From Georgenia faecalis (GTDB lineage: Bacteria > Actinomycetota > Actinomycetes > Actinomycetales > Actinomycetaceae), in contig NZ_CP033325.1 of assembly GCF_003710105.1 (NCBI RefSeq), forward strand, positions 3,368,110 through 3,432,109: DNA of 64,000 nt, written 5' to 3'. Below the pieces are notes generated by a model that had not been told where the DNA came from, made no database searches, and saw nothing but the letters and a program-made list of their open reading frames with translations. Shown piece by piece: positions 51,478 through 60,455 of the stretch (positions within the stretch are counted from its first letter, which is position 1; every line of letters starts with the position of its first letter). The translations under genes were made by a program, and so were the position numbers.

Positions 51478-52493
51478 TGGGTGGCGACGTGAAGGCGGAA
51501 CGGACGAAGGACGCGACGGACTCCGGCGCGGCACGGGCCAAGGACGACCTGCACGTCGTCATCCTCGCGGGCGGGCTCTCCCACGAGCGGGACGTCTCCC
51601 TCCGCTCCGGCCGCCGGGTCGCCGAGAGCCTGCGCGAGACGGGGGTGCGGGTCACCGTCCGCGACGTCGACTCCCGCCTCCTTCCCCTCCTCGCCGAGGA
51701 GCGCCCCGACGTCGTCTGGCCCCTGCTCCACGGGTCCACCGGCGAGGACGGCTCGATCCGCAGCCTCCTCGAGCTCCTCGAGCTGCCGTACGTGGGCAGC
51801 GACGCGGCGGCCTCCCGCGTGGCCTCGCGCAAGCCGGTCGCCAAGGGCCTGGTCGCGGACGCGGGGCTCGCCACCCCCGGCTCCGTCGCCCTGCCCCAGA
51901 GCCTCTTCCGGGAGCTCGGCGCCCAGGGCGTCCTCGACGCCGTCCTCGGCAGCCTCGGCCTCCCGCTCGTCGTCAAGCCCGCCGACGGCGGCTCGGCCCT
52001 CGGGGTGACCTTCGTCCGTTCCGCCGCCGAGCTGCCGGGCGCCATGGTCGCGTGCTTCGCGTACGGGGACCTCGCCCTCATCGAGCGCGCCGTCACCGGC
52101 ACGGAGGTGGCCGTGAGCGTCGTCGACCTCGGCGACGGGCCCCGGGCTCTCCCGCCGGTGGAGATCGTCACCGACGGCCCCTACGACTACGACGCGCGCT
52201 ACAACCCCGGCCGGACGGAGTACTTCGTCCCGGCGCGCCTGGACGAGGAGCAGTGCCGCACGGTCTGCGAGGCGGCCGTCACCGCGCACCGCGCCCTCGG
52301 CCTGCGGGACCTCTCGCGCACCGACATGATCCTCGACGACGAGGGGACCGCCTGGTTCATCGACATGAACGTCGCCCCCGGCATGACCGAGACATCGCTC
52401 TTCCCCCAGGCCGCCCTCGCCGAGGCCGGCGCAGGCGGGATGGGCGTCGCCGAGCTCTACCGCGCGCTCGTCGTCCGCGCCGCCGGGGCGTGA
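51477..52493 (+). CDS. D-alanine--D-alanine ligase family ATP-grasp protein
   Basis: 338 residues. N-terminal VVILAGGLSHERDVSLRSGRRVAESL and LLHGSTGEDGSIRSLLELLELPYVGS are Ddl-like. ATP-grasp motifs follow: LVVKPADGGSALGVTFVRS, LIERAVTGTEVAVSVV, TDMILDDEGTAWFIDMNVAPGMTETSLFPQAA. The usual metal-ligand sequence EINTxPG reads DMNVAPG, so Glu is replaced by Asp and Thr by Ala. ATG overlaps the aminotransferase stop (TGATG). It may be a second, specialised ligase rather than the main Ddl, which usually lies elsewhere. Confidence 0.82.
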   Translation: MGGDVKAERTKDATDSGAARAKDDLHVVILAGGLSHERDVSLRSGRRVAESLRETGVRVTVRDVDSRLLPLLAEERPDVVWPLLHGSTGEDGSIRSLLELLELPYVGSDAAASRVASRKPVAKGLVADAGLATPGSVALPQSLFRELGAQGVLDAVLGSLGLPLVVKPADGGSALGVTFVRSAAELPGAMVACFAYGDLALIERAVTGTEVAVSVVDLGDGPRALPPVEIVTDGPYDYDARYNPGRTEYFVPARLDEEQCRTVCEAAVTAHRALGLRDLSRTDMILDDEGTAWFIDMNVAPGMTETSLFPQAALAEAGAGGMGVAELYRALVVRAAGA

Positions 52494-53440
52494 GGGACGC
52501 CTGACGGCGCGCCAGCGCCCAGCGGTTGCCGCGAGCGGACGGCGATGAGGGCGCAGGCGACGACGACGGCCCCGCCGAGCACCGTCACCGCCGTGATCCG
52601 CTCACCCAGGAGCAGCGCGGCCCAGGAGATGCCCAGGACCGGCTGAGCGAGCTGCACCTGGCTGACCTGGGCGAGCGGCCCGATCGCGAGGCCGCGGTAC
52701 CAGGCCACGAAGCCGAGGAACATGCTCACGACGCCGAGGTAGCCGAACGACAGCCATGCGGCCGGCGTGCCCGACGGCGGCTGCCCGGCGACGGCGATCC
52801 CCGTGAGGACGATCATCACCGGGGACGCGGCCACGAGGGCCCACGAGATCGTCTGCCAGGAGCCCAGCGCCCGCGAGAGCACGCCACCCTCGGCGTACGC
52901 GACCGCACAGACGACGACCGCCGCGAGAAGGAGTCCGGCGCTGGCATGGAGGCGGTCGAGGCCGCCGTGCTGGACGACGGCGAAGGTGACGGCGGCGACC
53001 GCACCCGTTCCGGCGGAGACCCAGAACGCCCGGCCTGGCTGTTCCCGCGTCCGGGTGACGGCGATCGCTGCCGTGGCCGCGGGGAGGAGGGCCATGACGA
53101 CGGTCCCGTGGCTCGCGGGGGTCACCGTGTGGGCGAGCGAGGTGAGGAGAGGAAAGCCGACGACCGCTCCGGCGGCGACGACCAGGACGCTCCACCACTG
53201 CCGCCCGCGAGGTCGGGGCTGACGGGTGACGACGAGCGCCGCGCCCGCGAGCAGTGCCGCGACGACCGCGCGGCCGCTGCCGACGAACAGCGCGGACATC
53301 TGCCCGGGTCCGACGGCGACGCGGGTCAGCGGGAGGGTGAGGGAGAAGGCCGCGACGCCGAGGAGCCCCCACGCGAGGCCGGCACGCGGCGTCGGTACCG
53401 GAGATGCGCGGTGGGGAGTAGCGCTACTATTACCCTTCAT
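52457..53440 (-). CDS. EamA/DMT-family transporter
   Basis: 327 residues, ten predicted helices in two repeated EamA halves (LAWGLLGVAAFSLTLPLTRVAV; VSQVQLAQPVLGISWAALLLGERITAVTVLGGAVVVA). It likely exports amino acids or other small metabolites. The 3' end overlaps the Ddl-like gene by 37 bases in convergent orientation. The ATG at 53440 is effectively the only possible start and shares a CATG with the start of the divergent MocR gene. Confidence 0.9.
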   Translation of the reverse strand: MKGNSSATPHRASPVPTPRAGLAWGLLGVAAFSLTLPLTRVAVGPGQMSALFVGSGRAVVAALLAGAALVVTRQPRPRGRQWWSVLVVAAGAVVGFPLLTSLAHTVTPASHGTVVMALLPAATAAIAVTRTREQPGRAFWVSAGTGAVAAVTFAVVQHGGLDRLHASAGLLLAAVVVCAVAYAEGGVLSRALGSWQTISWALVAASPVMIVLTGIAVAGQPPSGTPAAWLSFGYLGVVSMFLGFVAWYRGLAIGPLAQVSQVQLAQPVLGISWAALLLGERITAVTVLGGAVVVACALIAVRSRQPLGAGAPSGVPHAPAARTTSAR

Positions 53441-53453
53441 GAATCAGAGTAGC
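53417..53453. promoter_or_regulatory. Overlapping divergent promoters and AGTAGC operator of the EamA/MocR pair
   Basis: AGTAGCGCTACT (53417-53428) is a perfect 12-bp palindrome, and a third AGTAGC lies at 53448-53453, 31 bp from the first in direct orientation, about three helical turns. Candidate -10 boxes are TACTAT (53425-53430, rightward) and TACTCT (53451-53446, leftward), eight and five bases from their ATGs. MocR proteins commonly bind such direct plus inverted half-sites. Confidence 0.6.
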
Positions 53454-54842
53454 AGCGCGCGGGTCGTCGATGACCTGCGCGCGTGGATCGCGGCGGCCGC
53501 TCCGGGGACGCAGCTGCCCTCCACCCGCGAGCTCACTGCCCGCCACGCGGTCAGTCCCGTCACGGTCCAGAAGGCCCTGCGCACGCTCACGGCGGAGGGC
53601 CTCATCGACACGCGCCCGGGTGTCGGGGTGTTCGTCCGTCCGGTGCGCCGGGTGCATGCGCACGACTACGCCTGGCAGACCGCTGCGCTCGGCGCGACGG
53701 GACCCACGACGTCCGCCCCCCTGACCGCTCTGCGGTCCGTTCCCACCGACGTCATCGCCCTGCACTCCGGGTACCCGGATCGCGAGCTCCTGCCGGAGCG
53801 CCTCGTGCGGGCCGCCCTCACGCGCGCTGCCCGCAGTGACGCCGCCGTCGGGCGTTCCGCTTCTGCGGGTCTGCCTGAGCTGCGGTCGTGGTTCGCCTCG
53901 GAGCTCGGCGCGCAGACGCCGGCGGGACTGCCGGCCCCGACGCCCGGTGACGTGATGGTCCTGCCCGGCAGCCAGATCGGGCTGGGGTCCGTGTTCCGCA
54001 GCATCGCGGGGCGAGGCGGGGTGCTCCTGGTCGAGTCTCCGACGTACTGGGGAGCCATCCTCGCGGCCTCGCAGGTCGGTGTGACGCTCGTTCCCGTGCC
54101 CACGGGGCCAGGCGGACCGGACCTCGCCGCTCTCGACCGAGCCTTCGCCGAGACCGGTGCCCGCGGGTTCTATGCCCAGCCGACGTTCGCGAACCCCACG
54201 GGCGCGCTGTGGACGGCCACGCACGCGGACGCCGTGCTCGAGCTCGTCCGCGCGCACGGGGCGTTCCTCATCGAGGACGACTGGGCGCACGACCTCGGGA
54301 TCGACGCAGCCGTCACCCCGGTCGCCGCGCGGGACCGGGACGGGCACGTGGTGTACCTGCGCTCCCTCACCAAGAGCGTCTCGCCGGCGATCCGGATCGC
54401 GGCGATCATCGCGCGCGGCCCCGTTCGCGAGCGCCTCCTCGGCGACCTGCAGGCGCAGGCAATGTACGTGAGCGGCGTCCTGCAGGCGGCGGCGCTGGAC
54501 GTGGTGACACAGCCCGGCTGGCGGACGCACCTCCGGGGCCTGCGCCCGCAGCTGCGCGCACGCCGCGACCTCCTGGTGGACGCCGTGGCCACCCACCTTC
54601 CGTCGACGACGGTCGAGGTGGTCCCCGCGGGCGGACTCAACCTCTGGGTCCGCTTCCCCGACCGGACCGACCTGCGGCGGCTGTCGCGCGGGTGCGAGGC
54701 TCGGGGGGTCACCATCGCGACCGGCGATGAGTGGTTCCCCGCGGAGCCCACCGGTCGCTACGTGCGGTTGACCTTCGCCGGCCCGGATCCCGGCGCTTTC
54801 GGCACCGCCGCCCGGCTCATTGCCGAGGCGCTCGCGGAGTAG
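53439..54842 (+). CDS. MocR-family regulator (GntR HTH fused to aminotransferase domain)
   Basis: 467 residues. N-terminal GntR wHTH: GTQLPSTRELTARHAVSPVTVQKALRTLTAEGLIDTRPGVGVFV. Class I aminotransferase-like domain follows with PGSQIGLGSVFRSI, YAQPTFANPTGALW, IEDDWAHDL and the PLP lysine in LRSLTKSVSPAIRIAAI. The start is fixed by the lack of alternatives and lies on the same CATG as the EamA start. It probably regulates the EamA gene and itself in response to a PLP-bound amino compound. Some codons (GTT, GCT, TCT) are less GC-biased than neighbours. Confidence 0.9.
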   Translation: MNQSSSARVVDDLRAWIAAAAPGTQLPSTRELTARHAVSPVTVQKALRTLTAEGLIDTRPGVGVFVRPVRRVHAHDYAWQTAALGATGPTTSAPLTALRSVPTDVIALHSGYPDRELLPERLVRAALTRAARSDAAVGRSASAGLPELRSWFASELGAQTPAGLPAPTPGDVMVLPGSQIGLGSVFRSIAGRGGVLLVESPTYWGAILAASQVGVTLVPVPTGPGGPDLAALDRAFAETGARGFYAQPTFANPTGALWTATHADAVLELVRAHGAFLIEDDWAHDLGIDAAVTPVAARDRDGHVVYLRSLTKSVSPAIRIAAIIARGPVRERLLGDLQAQAMYVSGVLQAAALDVVTQPGWRTHLRGLRPQLRARRDLLVDAVATHLPSTTVEVVPAGGLNLWVRFPDRTDLRRLSRGCEARGVTIATGDEWFPAEPTGRYVRLTFAGPDPGAFGTAARLIAEALAE

Positions 54843-54851
54843 CGCCCGAGA

Positions 54852-54879
54852 CCCGAGGCTGTCGTCCCTACGCCTCGGG
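54852..54879. terminator. Hairpin between convergent MocR and parB genes
   Basis: CCCGAGGC (54852-54859), twelve-base loop, GCCTCGGG (54872-54879). A perfect 8-bp stem located in the 48-base gap between the two stops; could serve both strands. Confidence 0.55.
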
Positions 54880-54890
54880 CCCGCGGACCG

Positions 54891-56315
54891 CTAGCCCTCC
54901 GAACCGACCGGGATCCCCGGGTCGGCCGGGGCGAGCAGCCGGATGATCCGGTTGAGGTCGTCCAGGCTGGCGAACTCGATGTTGATCCGGCCCTTGCGCT
55001 GGCCGAGGGCCACCTTGACGCGGGTGTCGAGCTGGTCGGCGAGGCGCACGGCCAGGTCGTTGAGCTCGGCGCTGTGGGCGCCGGCGCGCGGCCGACGCCG
55101 CATCTCCGGCTGGATGGGCTCGTCGCCGAGCGCGATGATCTCCTCCGTCGTGCGGACGCTGAGGCCCTCCGAGACGATCCGCTGGGCGAGTCGCTCCATG
55201 GCGGCGCCGTCGGAGAGGCCCAGGAGCGCCCGCGCGTGGCCGGCGGACAGCACGCCGGCCGCCACCCGACGCTGGACGAGGGGCGGCAGCTTGAGCAGGC
55301 GCAGCGTGTTGGAGATCTGCGGGCGCGACCGGGCGATGCGCGAGGCGAGCTCCTCGTGCGTGCAGCCGAAGTCCTCGAGCAGCTGCTGATAGGCGGCGGC
55401 CTCCTCGAGCGGGTTGAGCTGCGCGCGGTGGAGGTTCTCCAGGAGGGCGTCGCGCAGGAGGTCGGTGTCGCCGGTCTCGCGGACGATGGCCGGCACCGTG
55501 GCGTTGCCCGCCAGACGGGACGCGCGCCAGCGCCGCTCGCCCATGATGAGCTCGAAGGGGGCCTCGTCGCCGTCGGGGAGCGCCCGGACGACGATCGGCT
55601 GGAGGACCCCGACCTCGCGGATCGACGCAGCGAGCTCCTCGAGCTCCTCCTCGTCGAAGACCTGCCGCGGCTGGCGCCGGTTGGCGACGATGTCGTCCAC
55701 GGGCACCTCGGCGAAGTACGCGCCGGGAACGGCGACGAGGTCACCGTCGTCCGCCGCGTCGTCACTGGGCACCTCGACGGAAGCCGCGGGCTCCGCGGCG
55801 ACCGCTGTGGGCTGCACAGCAGTGGTCGTGGGTGCCTCGACGGCCGTGGTGGGCTCCTCAGGGGCCGCCGTGGGTGCCTCTGGGGCGGCGGTCGCAGGTT
55901 CGGCCGCCGCAAGCGGCTCAGCCGTGGTGCGGGCCTGTGCGGCCGCCCCCTCGGCCTCCGGAGCCGACGGGCTGTCGCCGTGCGCCGCGGAGGTGTCGGC
56001 GCCCGTGGAGGTCGCCGCTGTCGAGGTCGCTGCCGTCGAGGTCACTGCCGTGGCGGCGGTCGACTCGTTCCGGGCCGCCTCGTGCACACCGTTGCCCGCG
56101 CCATTGCCGTTACTGCTGCCATTGGTGGCGGTCGCGTCGCCCGCGCCGCCGAGGAGGATCTCCGCCACGCCGCCTCCGCGGGTGCCCGCAGGACGGCCAC
56201 CGCCGTCCTCACGGGGGCTGTCCGCAAAGAACACGTCGATCGGGCGGCTCTGCGTCGGCGAGGAGGGGATGAGTGCCCCTAGCCCCTTGCCGAGTCCACG
56301 TCGCTTCTCAGCCAT
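54891..56315 (-). CDS. parB: Chromosome-partitioning protein ParB with long linker
   Basis: About 474 residues. N-terminal [13 protein letters not shown] (ParA-stimulating motif), a linker of about 160 residues rich in Ala, Thr, Pro and Glu, then the CTP-binding/ParB domain ([40 protein letters not shown]), the HTH parS-binding domain ([24 protein letters not shown]) and the C-terminal dimerisation domain. The linker is much longer than usual. ATG at 56315 has GGAGG six bases upstream and begins just inside the end of parA. It loads on the parS cluster described below and spreads as a CTP-dependent clamp. Confidence 0.95.
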   Translation of the reverse strand: MAEKRRGLGKGLGALIPSSPTQSRPIDVFFADSPREDGGGRPAGTRGGGVAEILLGGAGDATATNGSSNGNGAGNGVHEAARNESTAATAVTSTAATSTAATSTGADTSAAHGDSPSAPEAEGAAAQARTTAEPLAAAEPATAAPEAPTAAPEEPTTAVEAPTTTAVQPTAVAAEPAASVEVPSDDAADDGDLVAVPGAYFAEVPVDDIVANRRQPRQVFDEEELEELAASIREVGVLQPIVVRALPDGDEAPFELIMGERRWRASRLAGNATVPAIVRETGDTDLLRDALLENLHRAQLNPLEEAAAYQQLLEDFGCTHEELASRIARSRPQISNTLRLLKLPPLVQRRVAAGVLSAGHARALLGLSDGAAMERLAQRIVSEGLSVRTTEEIIALGDEPIQPEMRRRPRAGAHSAELNDLAVRLADQLDTRVKVALGQRKGRINIEFASLDDLNRIIRLLAPADPGIPVGSEG

Positions 56316-57303
56316 TGCCATCCTCCGAATTGGTGCGTCCGAACGACGGACTGGGTCGTGGTGCTTCAGCGAGCGCGGCAGCACGCTCGGCCATCTCCTT
56401 GGCGGCTGCGCGGTACGCCAGCGCGCCGGAGGACGTCGGGTCGTACGTGAGGACGGTCTGGCCGTAGCTGGGCGCCTCAGAGATTCGCACCGAACGCGGG
56501 ATCCACGTCTCGAGGGTCTGGACCGGGAAGTGCTCGCGCACCTCGGCCGAGACCTGGTGGGCCAGGTTCGTGCGCTTGTCGAACATGGTGAGCAAGATCG
56601 TCGACACATGTAGATCAGGGTTGAGGTGCCCCCGGATGAGCTCGATGTTCCGCAGGAGCTGGCTCAGCCCCTCCAGCGCGTAGTACTCGCACTGGATGGG
56701 GATGAAGACTTCCTGCGCTGCGACGAACGCGTTGACGGTCAGCAGACCGAGGCTCGGGGGGCAGTCGATGAAGATGTAGTCCAGCCGCGGCTCGCCGGCC
56801 TCCTCGCGATGGGCGAGGTAGGCGCGGATCGCCTTGAGCAGCCGGTTCTCGCGCGCCACCATGGACACGAGCTCGATCTCGGCGCCGGACAGGTCGATCG
56901 TCGCCGGTGCGCCGATAAGCCCGGGGACGGACTCGCAGGGCTGGACCACGTCGGCGAGGGGGACGTCGTTGATGAGCACGTCGTAGACCGACGGCGTGCC
57001 GCTCGGGTGGTCGATCCCCAGCGCCGTCGACGCATTTCCCTGAGGGTCGTTGTCGATGACAAGGACCCGGAGGCCCCCGGTGGCGAGCGCCGCCGCCATG
57101 TTCACGGCGGTTGTCGTTTTGCCGACCCCGCCCTTCTGATTGGCCACGGTGAGCACCCGCGTATGCGGAGGCGCCGGGAACTTCCGGCCCTGAAGGCCGA
57201 TGCGGCGTCGTGCGTCCTCGGCGAGCTGCGCCGCAAGCGGCGTCGTCTCGTCGGTCTCCGGGATAGAGCTCATGAGAGCGTGGGTCGGGTCGTGGTCAAC
57301 CAT
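56308..57303 (-). CDS. parA: Chromosome-partitioning ATPase ParA
   Basis: 331 residues. Deviant Walker [21 protein letters not shown], switch/Walker [20 protein letters not shown] and [10 protein letters not shown] are all present. ATG at 57303 has GGAGGA five bases upstream. It overlaps parB by a few bases. As a Soj/ParA homologue it moves ParB-parS complexes by nucleoid-bound ATPase cycles. Its upstream region begins the parS island, the first site lying about 160 bases away. Confidence 0.97.
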   Translation of the reverse strand: MVDHDPTHALMSSIPETDETTPLAAQLAEDARRRIGLQGRKFPAPPHTRVLTVANQKGGVGKTTTAVNMAAALATGGLRVLVIDNDPQGNASTALGIDHPSGTPSVYDVLINDVPLADVVQPCESVPGLIGAPATIDLSGAEIELVSMVARENRLLKAIRAYLAHREEAGEPRLDYIFIDCPPSLGLLTVNAFVAAQEVFIPIQCEYYALEGLSQLLRNIELIRGHLNPDLHVSTILLTMFDKRTNLAHQVSAEVREHFPVQTLETWIPRSVRISEAPSYGQTVLTYDPTSSGALAYRAAAKEMAERAAALAEAPRPSPSFGRTNSEDGNG

Positions 57304-57466
57304 GCGTTCCTCCGATGCCCCCGGCCAGCGACGCCGGGGCACGATCCGACCGGCTGCGTGACGTGCTCGCGTACACCCTTGTATCCTCCGGGTCGGTTGT
57401 CTCTTGCCAGAGTAGTGCCCCGCACCGACAGATCCCGACAGGGGCGCCCCGTGTCGTACGTGGGCC

Positions 57467-57480
57467 GTTTCACGTGAAAC
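57467..57480. promoter_or_regulatory. parS: parS site 1
   Basis: Perfect GTTTCACGTGAAAC palindrome, 164 bases upstream of the parA start. ParB-binding site by identity to the known consensus. Confidence 0.95.
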
Positions 57481-57822
57481 ACGGCGTGGGCTAGGTGAGA
57501 GGTGTGCGACTGCAGCACCGCCCCGCTGCCCATCTCTGGCCGCGCGCGGACGCTCTTCCACGGCGCCGACGAACCGCCAGGGGCACGAGTACGCGAGGGT
57601 GTGAGCGGGTCGAGTGCTATCCGAAAGGCGTACCACTACAGCAACGCTCACAGTGCCTGGGATCGCGCTTGCCCGGTGCGCATCAACCCCAGCCGCGTCA
57701 CCCAGGCAAGACCCGGTCAGTAGCCGCGCAAACTACCTCGACCGCGCCGAACACCGGGCGCCTCACAATGAACGCGCCCGGCGACGGAGCACACCGCTGG
57801 CAGCGGAGCGATTCCACCCACG

Positions 57823-57836
57823 GTTTCACGTGAAAC
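57823..57836. promoter_or_regulatory. parS: parS site 2
   Basis: Perfect GTTTCACGTGAAAC palindrome, followed by A as in the extended consensus. Confidence 0.95.
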
Positions 57837-57936
57837 ACAGAGAGCAACTGCGCCGACGCTCGGAGCGCGCCTCACGTTGCCCATCCGTACCTCCGTCGCG
57901 CATCGACGACGCACCGCCGCGCCCGATCTCGAGCCG

Positions 57937-57950
57937 GTTTCACGTGAAAC
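57937..57950. promoter_or_regulatory. parS: parS site 3
   Basis: Perfect GTTTCACGTGAAAC palindrome, 114 bases from site 2. Confidence 0.95.
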
Positions 57951-58423
57951 ATGGCAACCGCCAACACTACCGGTGCACTGTCAGGACTCACCGGGGCAGG
58001 CGCCGCGGACTGGCAAAGCCCCCCCGTGCCGTGCGGCCCCGCGGAGCCTCCCCTTTAACTCACAGGGCACGGGCAGGGGACCGCTTCGCCGGTCACGTGT
58101 CCAGCCGGGGAGCGCATGCAGCCCCGCTATCCCGGTTGGGCATGACAAGGGCTCGCGAAGGCGTGCCGTCGCGACGGCGCCAGTGGTCGATAGCGGCCCG
58201 CGACCACCGCGCCTGCGGAGGGCGCCGAGCCGAGCTCCGACCTCGGCGCGGTGCCGACTCTCCACGCTACAACGTCCACCTCGTATCGCATGAGACGCGT
58301 CCTCCATGGTGGGGAAGTGGGTCGGGCGAACACGCGCCGCCACGCTGCAACGACCTTGTCACTGCGCGCACCAGGCGCCGGCGATGCCTGCAGGCTCAGC
58401 GACTCGCGGTCTACGTCTAAGAC

Positions 58424-58437
58424 GTTTCACGTGAAAC
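58424..58437. promoter_or_regulatory. parS: parS site 4
   Basis: Perfect GTTTCACGTGAAAC palindrome, after the largest gap in the cluster (487 bases). Confidence 0.95.
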
Positions 58438-58754
58438 CGCGCAATAGAGTCCGGTCTGGAGGTGCCGGGAAGCTGCGCTGGCGGCCGTGGTTGGCCTACC
58501 CGCTCCCGCCTCGCATCCCGCAGGGCTAACACCCGCTCACGCAACACCGGGCCCGGTCCCCAGGCGGGTCCCGCGCCCTCCGACGGGCCATTACCGGGCC
58601 TGGGGGCGGCATACGTCAACCGCGGCAAGGCCTCACGGTGATCGCCGCGCGGACCCTCTTTGCGCGGCGCGCCACGATCCCCTTGAGGGGCGACCCGCGT
58701 TCCGCTTGCAGCTCGCAGAGCCTCCGCCGCGCCCGGCGGCCGGAGGGCGGAGGC

Positions 58755-58768
58755 GTTTCACGTGAAAC
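58755..58768. promoter_or_regulatory. parS: parS site 5
   Basis: Perfect GTTTCACGTGAAAC palindrome with flanking GGC/GCC extending the symmetry. Confidence 0.95.
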
Positions 58769-58855
58769 GCCCAGGACATGCGACACGGCCCGCCGTCTCT
58801 GCGGTGTCCAGATCGGTGCGGGACTGCCGGCTAGAACCGGCGGGAGCGCGCGGCT

Positions 58856-58869
58856 GTTTCACGTGAAAC
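58856..58869. promoter_or_regulatory. parS: parS site 6
   Basis: Perfect GTTTCACGTGAAAC; with flanking T and A it reads the full 16-mer TGTTTCACGTGAAACA. Confidence 0.96.
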
Positions 58870-59129
58870 ACCGCCCGCGTCCCAACAGCGCCCCGGCGTC
58901 CTGCAGCCACGACCGGTAGCGGCGAAGCCCTGCACCGCGGAACCCCCCCGCCGGGACTACCGCGGGAATCCGCGTCGAACTTCCACGAGCCGTCTTGGCG
59001 TGCGCCCCGCTGCCCGCTACCACCCCGCTGCGCTCGATCAACCAGCCGTACCCACTGAGCCCGAGAATGCCGAGCATCGCGGGAACGCGCACGCCGCCGA
59101 CCGGCGCAACGCCGCCTGCCCCGGCCCCT

Positions 59130-59143
59130 GTTTCACGTGAAAC
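59130..59143. promoter_or_regulatory. parS: parS site 7
   Basis: Perfect GTTTCACGTGAAAC palindrome. Confidence 0.95.
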
Positions 59144-59502
59144 CCGCGCTCTGATGCATTGGCCGCGGCCCTCGCATCGGCCGGGCTGCCCGAGTCGCCC
59201 GCGCCGACTGCCCCTAGCCCCGCGCACCCTCACGGAGAGCCCACCTGGGGCAGGGGCCGCATCTGCTCCGATACGGCAGCGCGCGGCACGGGACACGCCA
59301 CCGAGGCCCGGCGCAGACGCACACCCGGGCACAGAGGGTCTCTATGGTTGTCTCGACGAACGCGTCGGGACGGGCGCCGCACCGCGGATGCCGGACGAAT
59401 CGGCGTGTCCGTACCCGTCGTCGCGGGCGCTCAGCTCCGCCGCACCGTCTCGCCAGGACCATGTGTAACCCGCACGGCAGCGGGGTCGGCTCGATGCGCG
59501 TC

Positions 59503-59516
59503 GTTTCACGTGGAAC
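59503..59516. promoter_or_regulatory. parS: parS site 8 (one mismatch)
   Basis: GTTTCACGTGGAAC differs from the consensus at one position (A to G in the right arm). It may bind ParB more weakly. Confidence 0.75.
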
Positions 59517-59859
59517 AGCCCGGCCGTGCGCGAGGTGGTTGCCGCAGCCGGCGCCGCGCCACCGCCGCAGCGGCCACCCAGCGCGTACGCGGGTGGCACG
59601 CCGACAGCGCCGATGACCCGCGCCGGCACCGGCTAGCAGGTGGCCGGACCGCCGATACGTCGTCCTGCCGGTGCGGCAACATCTCATCGACCCGGATCCC
59701 GCGTTCACGGGCGCTCAGCGGCCCGGGCGCCCGCCCGGGGTCGCACCATCCGCCCGATAGGCCTGGCGCCCCGTGGTCGGCAGGGAAGGTGCCTGTCGAC
59801 AACGCGAACCGACGGGCTACGCCGACTTACCCCAATACAGCGGACGGGAGCAGGGGATG

Positions 59860-59873
59860 GTTTCACGTGAAAC
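59860..59873. promoter_or_regulatory. parS: parS site 9
   Basis: Perfect GTTTCACGTGAAAC palindrome, about 580 bases from the end of rsmG. Confidence 0.95.
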
Positions 59874-60455
59874 GGCATAACCATAACCACCGCCAGGGCC
59901 CTGCGCCGGGAAGTAGTCGTGAGAACCAACTACACGCGTACCGCGTGCACCGCGGACCGCTGCCGCCGCGGCTCAACCCGGAGCCGTCGTCGCCGCCCGC
60001 GCTGGTGCGGGGGGCGTGCGTCGGCGGGCACCCGCACGAGCTGTACCTACCCGTCTAGCGTGAGCGTCCATGGGTCCGGGCTCCGGCTGTAAGCCCGATG
60101 CCCCTCCGGTGGCTGTCGGCCGCTGACCTGGGCCCCGGCAATCCCATGCCGCGGTCCGTGTGATTCGCGCTGGCGCACACGGGCACCGGCGCGTTCTCGT
60201 GAAACGGCGAGCGGCTACCGCCATCTGTCGGACAGTTGGGGAGGTCGGGTTCGGGCTCGGCGGCGGGTGCTCGACCCGCGGGCCCTCCACAGCCCGCCGC
60301 GCCGCACGACGCGCGCCGCGGGCAAGAGCGGCGAACGGCGAGCGACGGCTCAGCGCGAACGGGGGGGTGCTGTCACACGCGCCGCACGGCAGAGTCCGCT
60401 ACGGCTGACAGGCACGGCATGAGGCGCCCAGCCAGACCCACCTCGGCCACGACCG

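Larger units (their letters stand above)
57304..60455. other. Gene-free parS-rich island between parA and rsmG
   Basis: About 3.15 kb without a convincing gene. Short open frames occur on both strands but none keeps the strong third-position G/C bias, family motif or ribosome-binding site of the neighbours, and several are interrupted or crossed by parS palindromes. Eight perfect and one single-mismatch parS 14-mers are spread over 2.4 kb of it, with spacings of about 101 to 487 bases. Nothing else of note was seen apart from short low-complexity stretches. Confidence 0.8.

Noticed and set aside
59159..60058. A 299-codon open frame in the parS island
   Set aside because: It lacks the third-position G/C pattern of real genes here, has no ribosome-binding site or family motif, reads through parS site 9, and overlaps equally open frames on the other strand.
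60192..60205. A tenth parS-like sequence (GTTCTCGTGAAAC region)
   Set aside because: Three mismatches to the 14-mer, with only the right half intact. It may be a relic but is too weak to list as a site.
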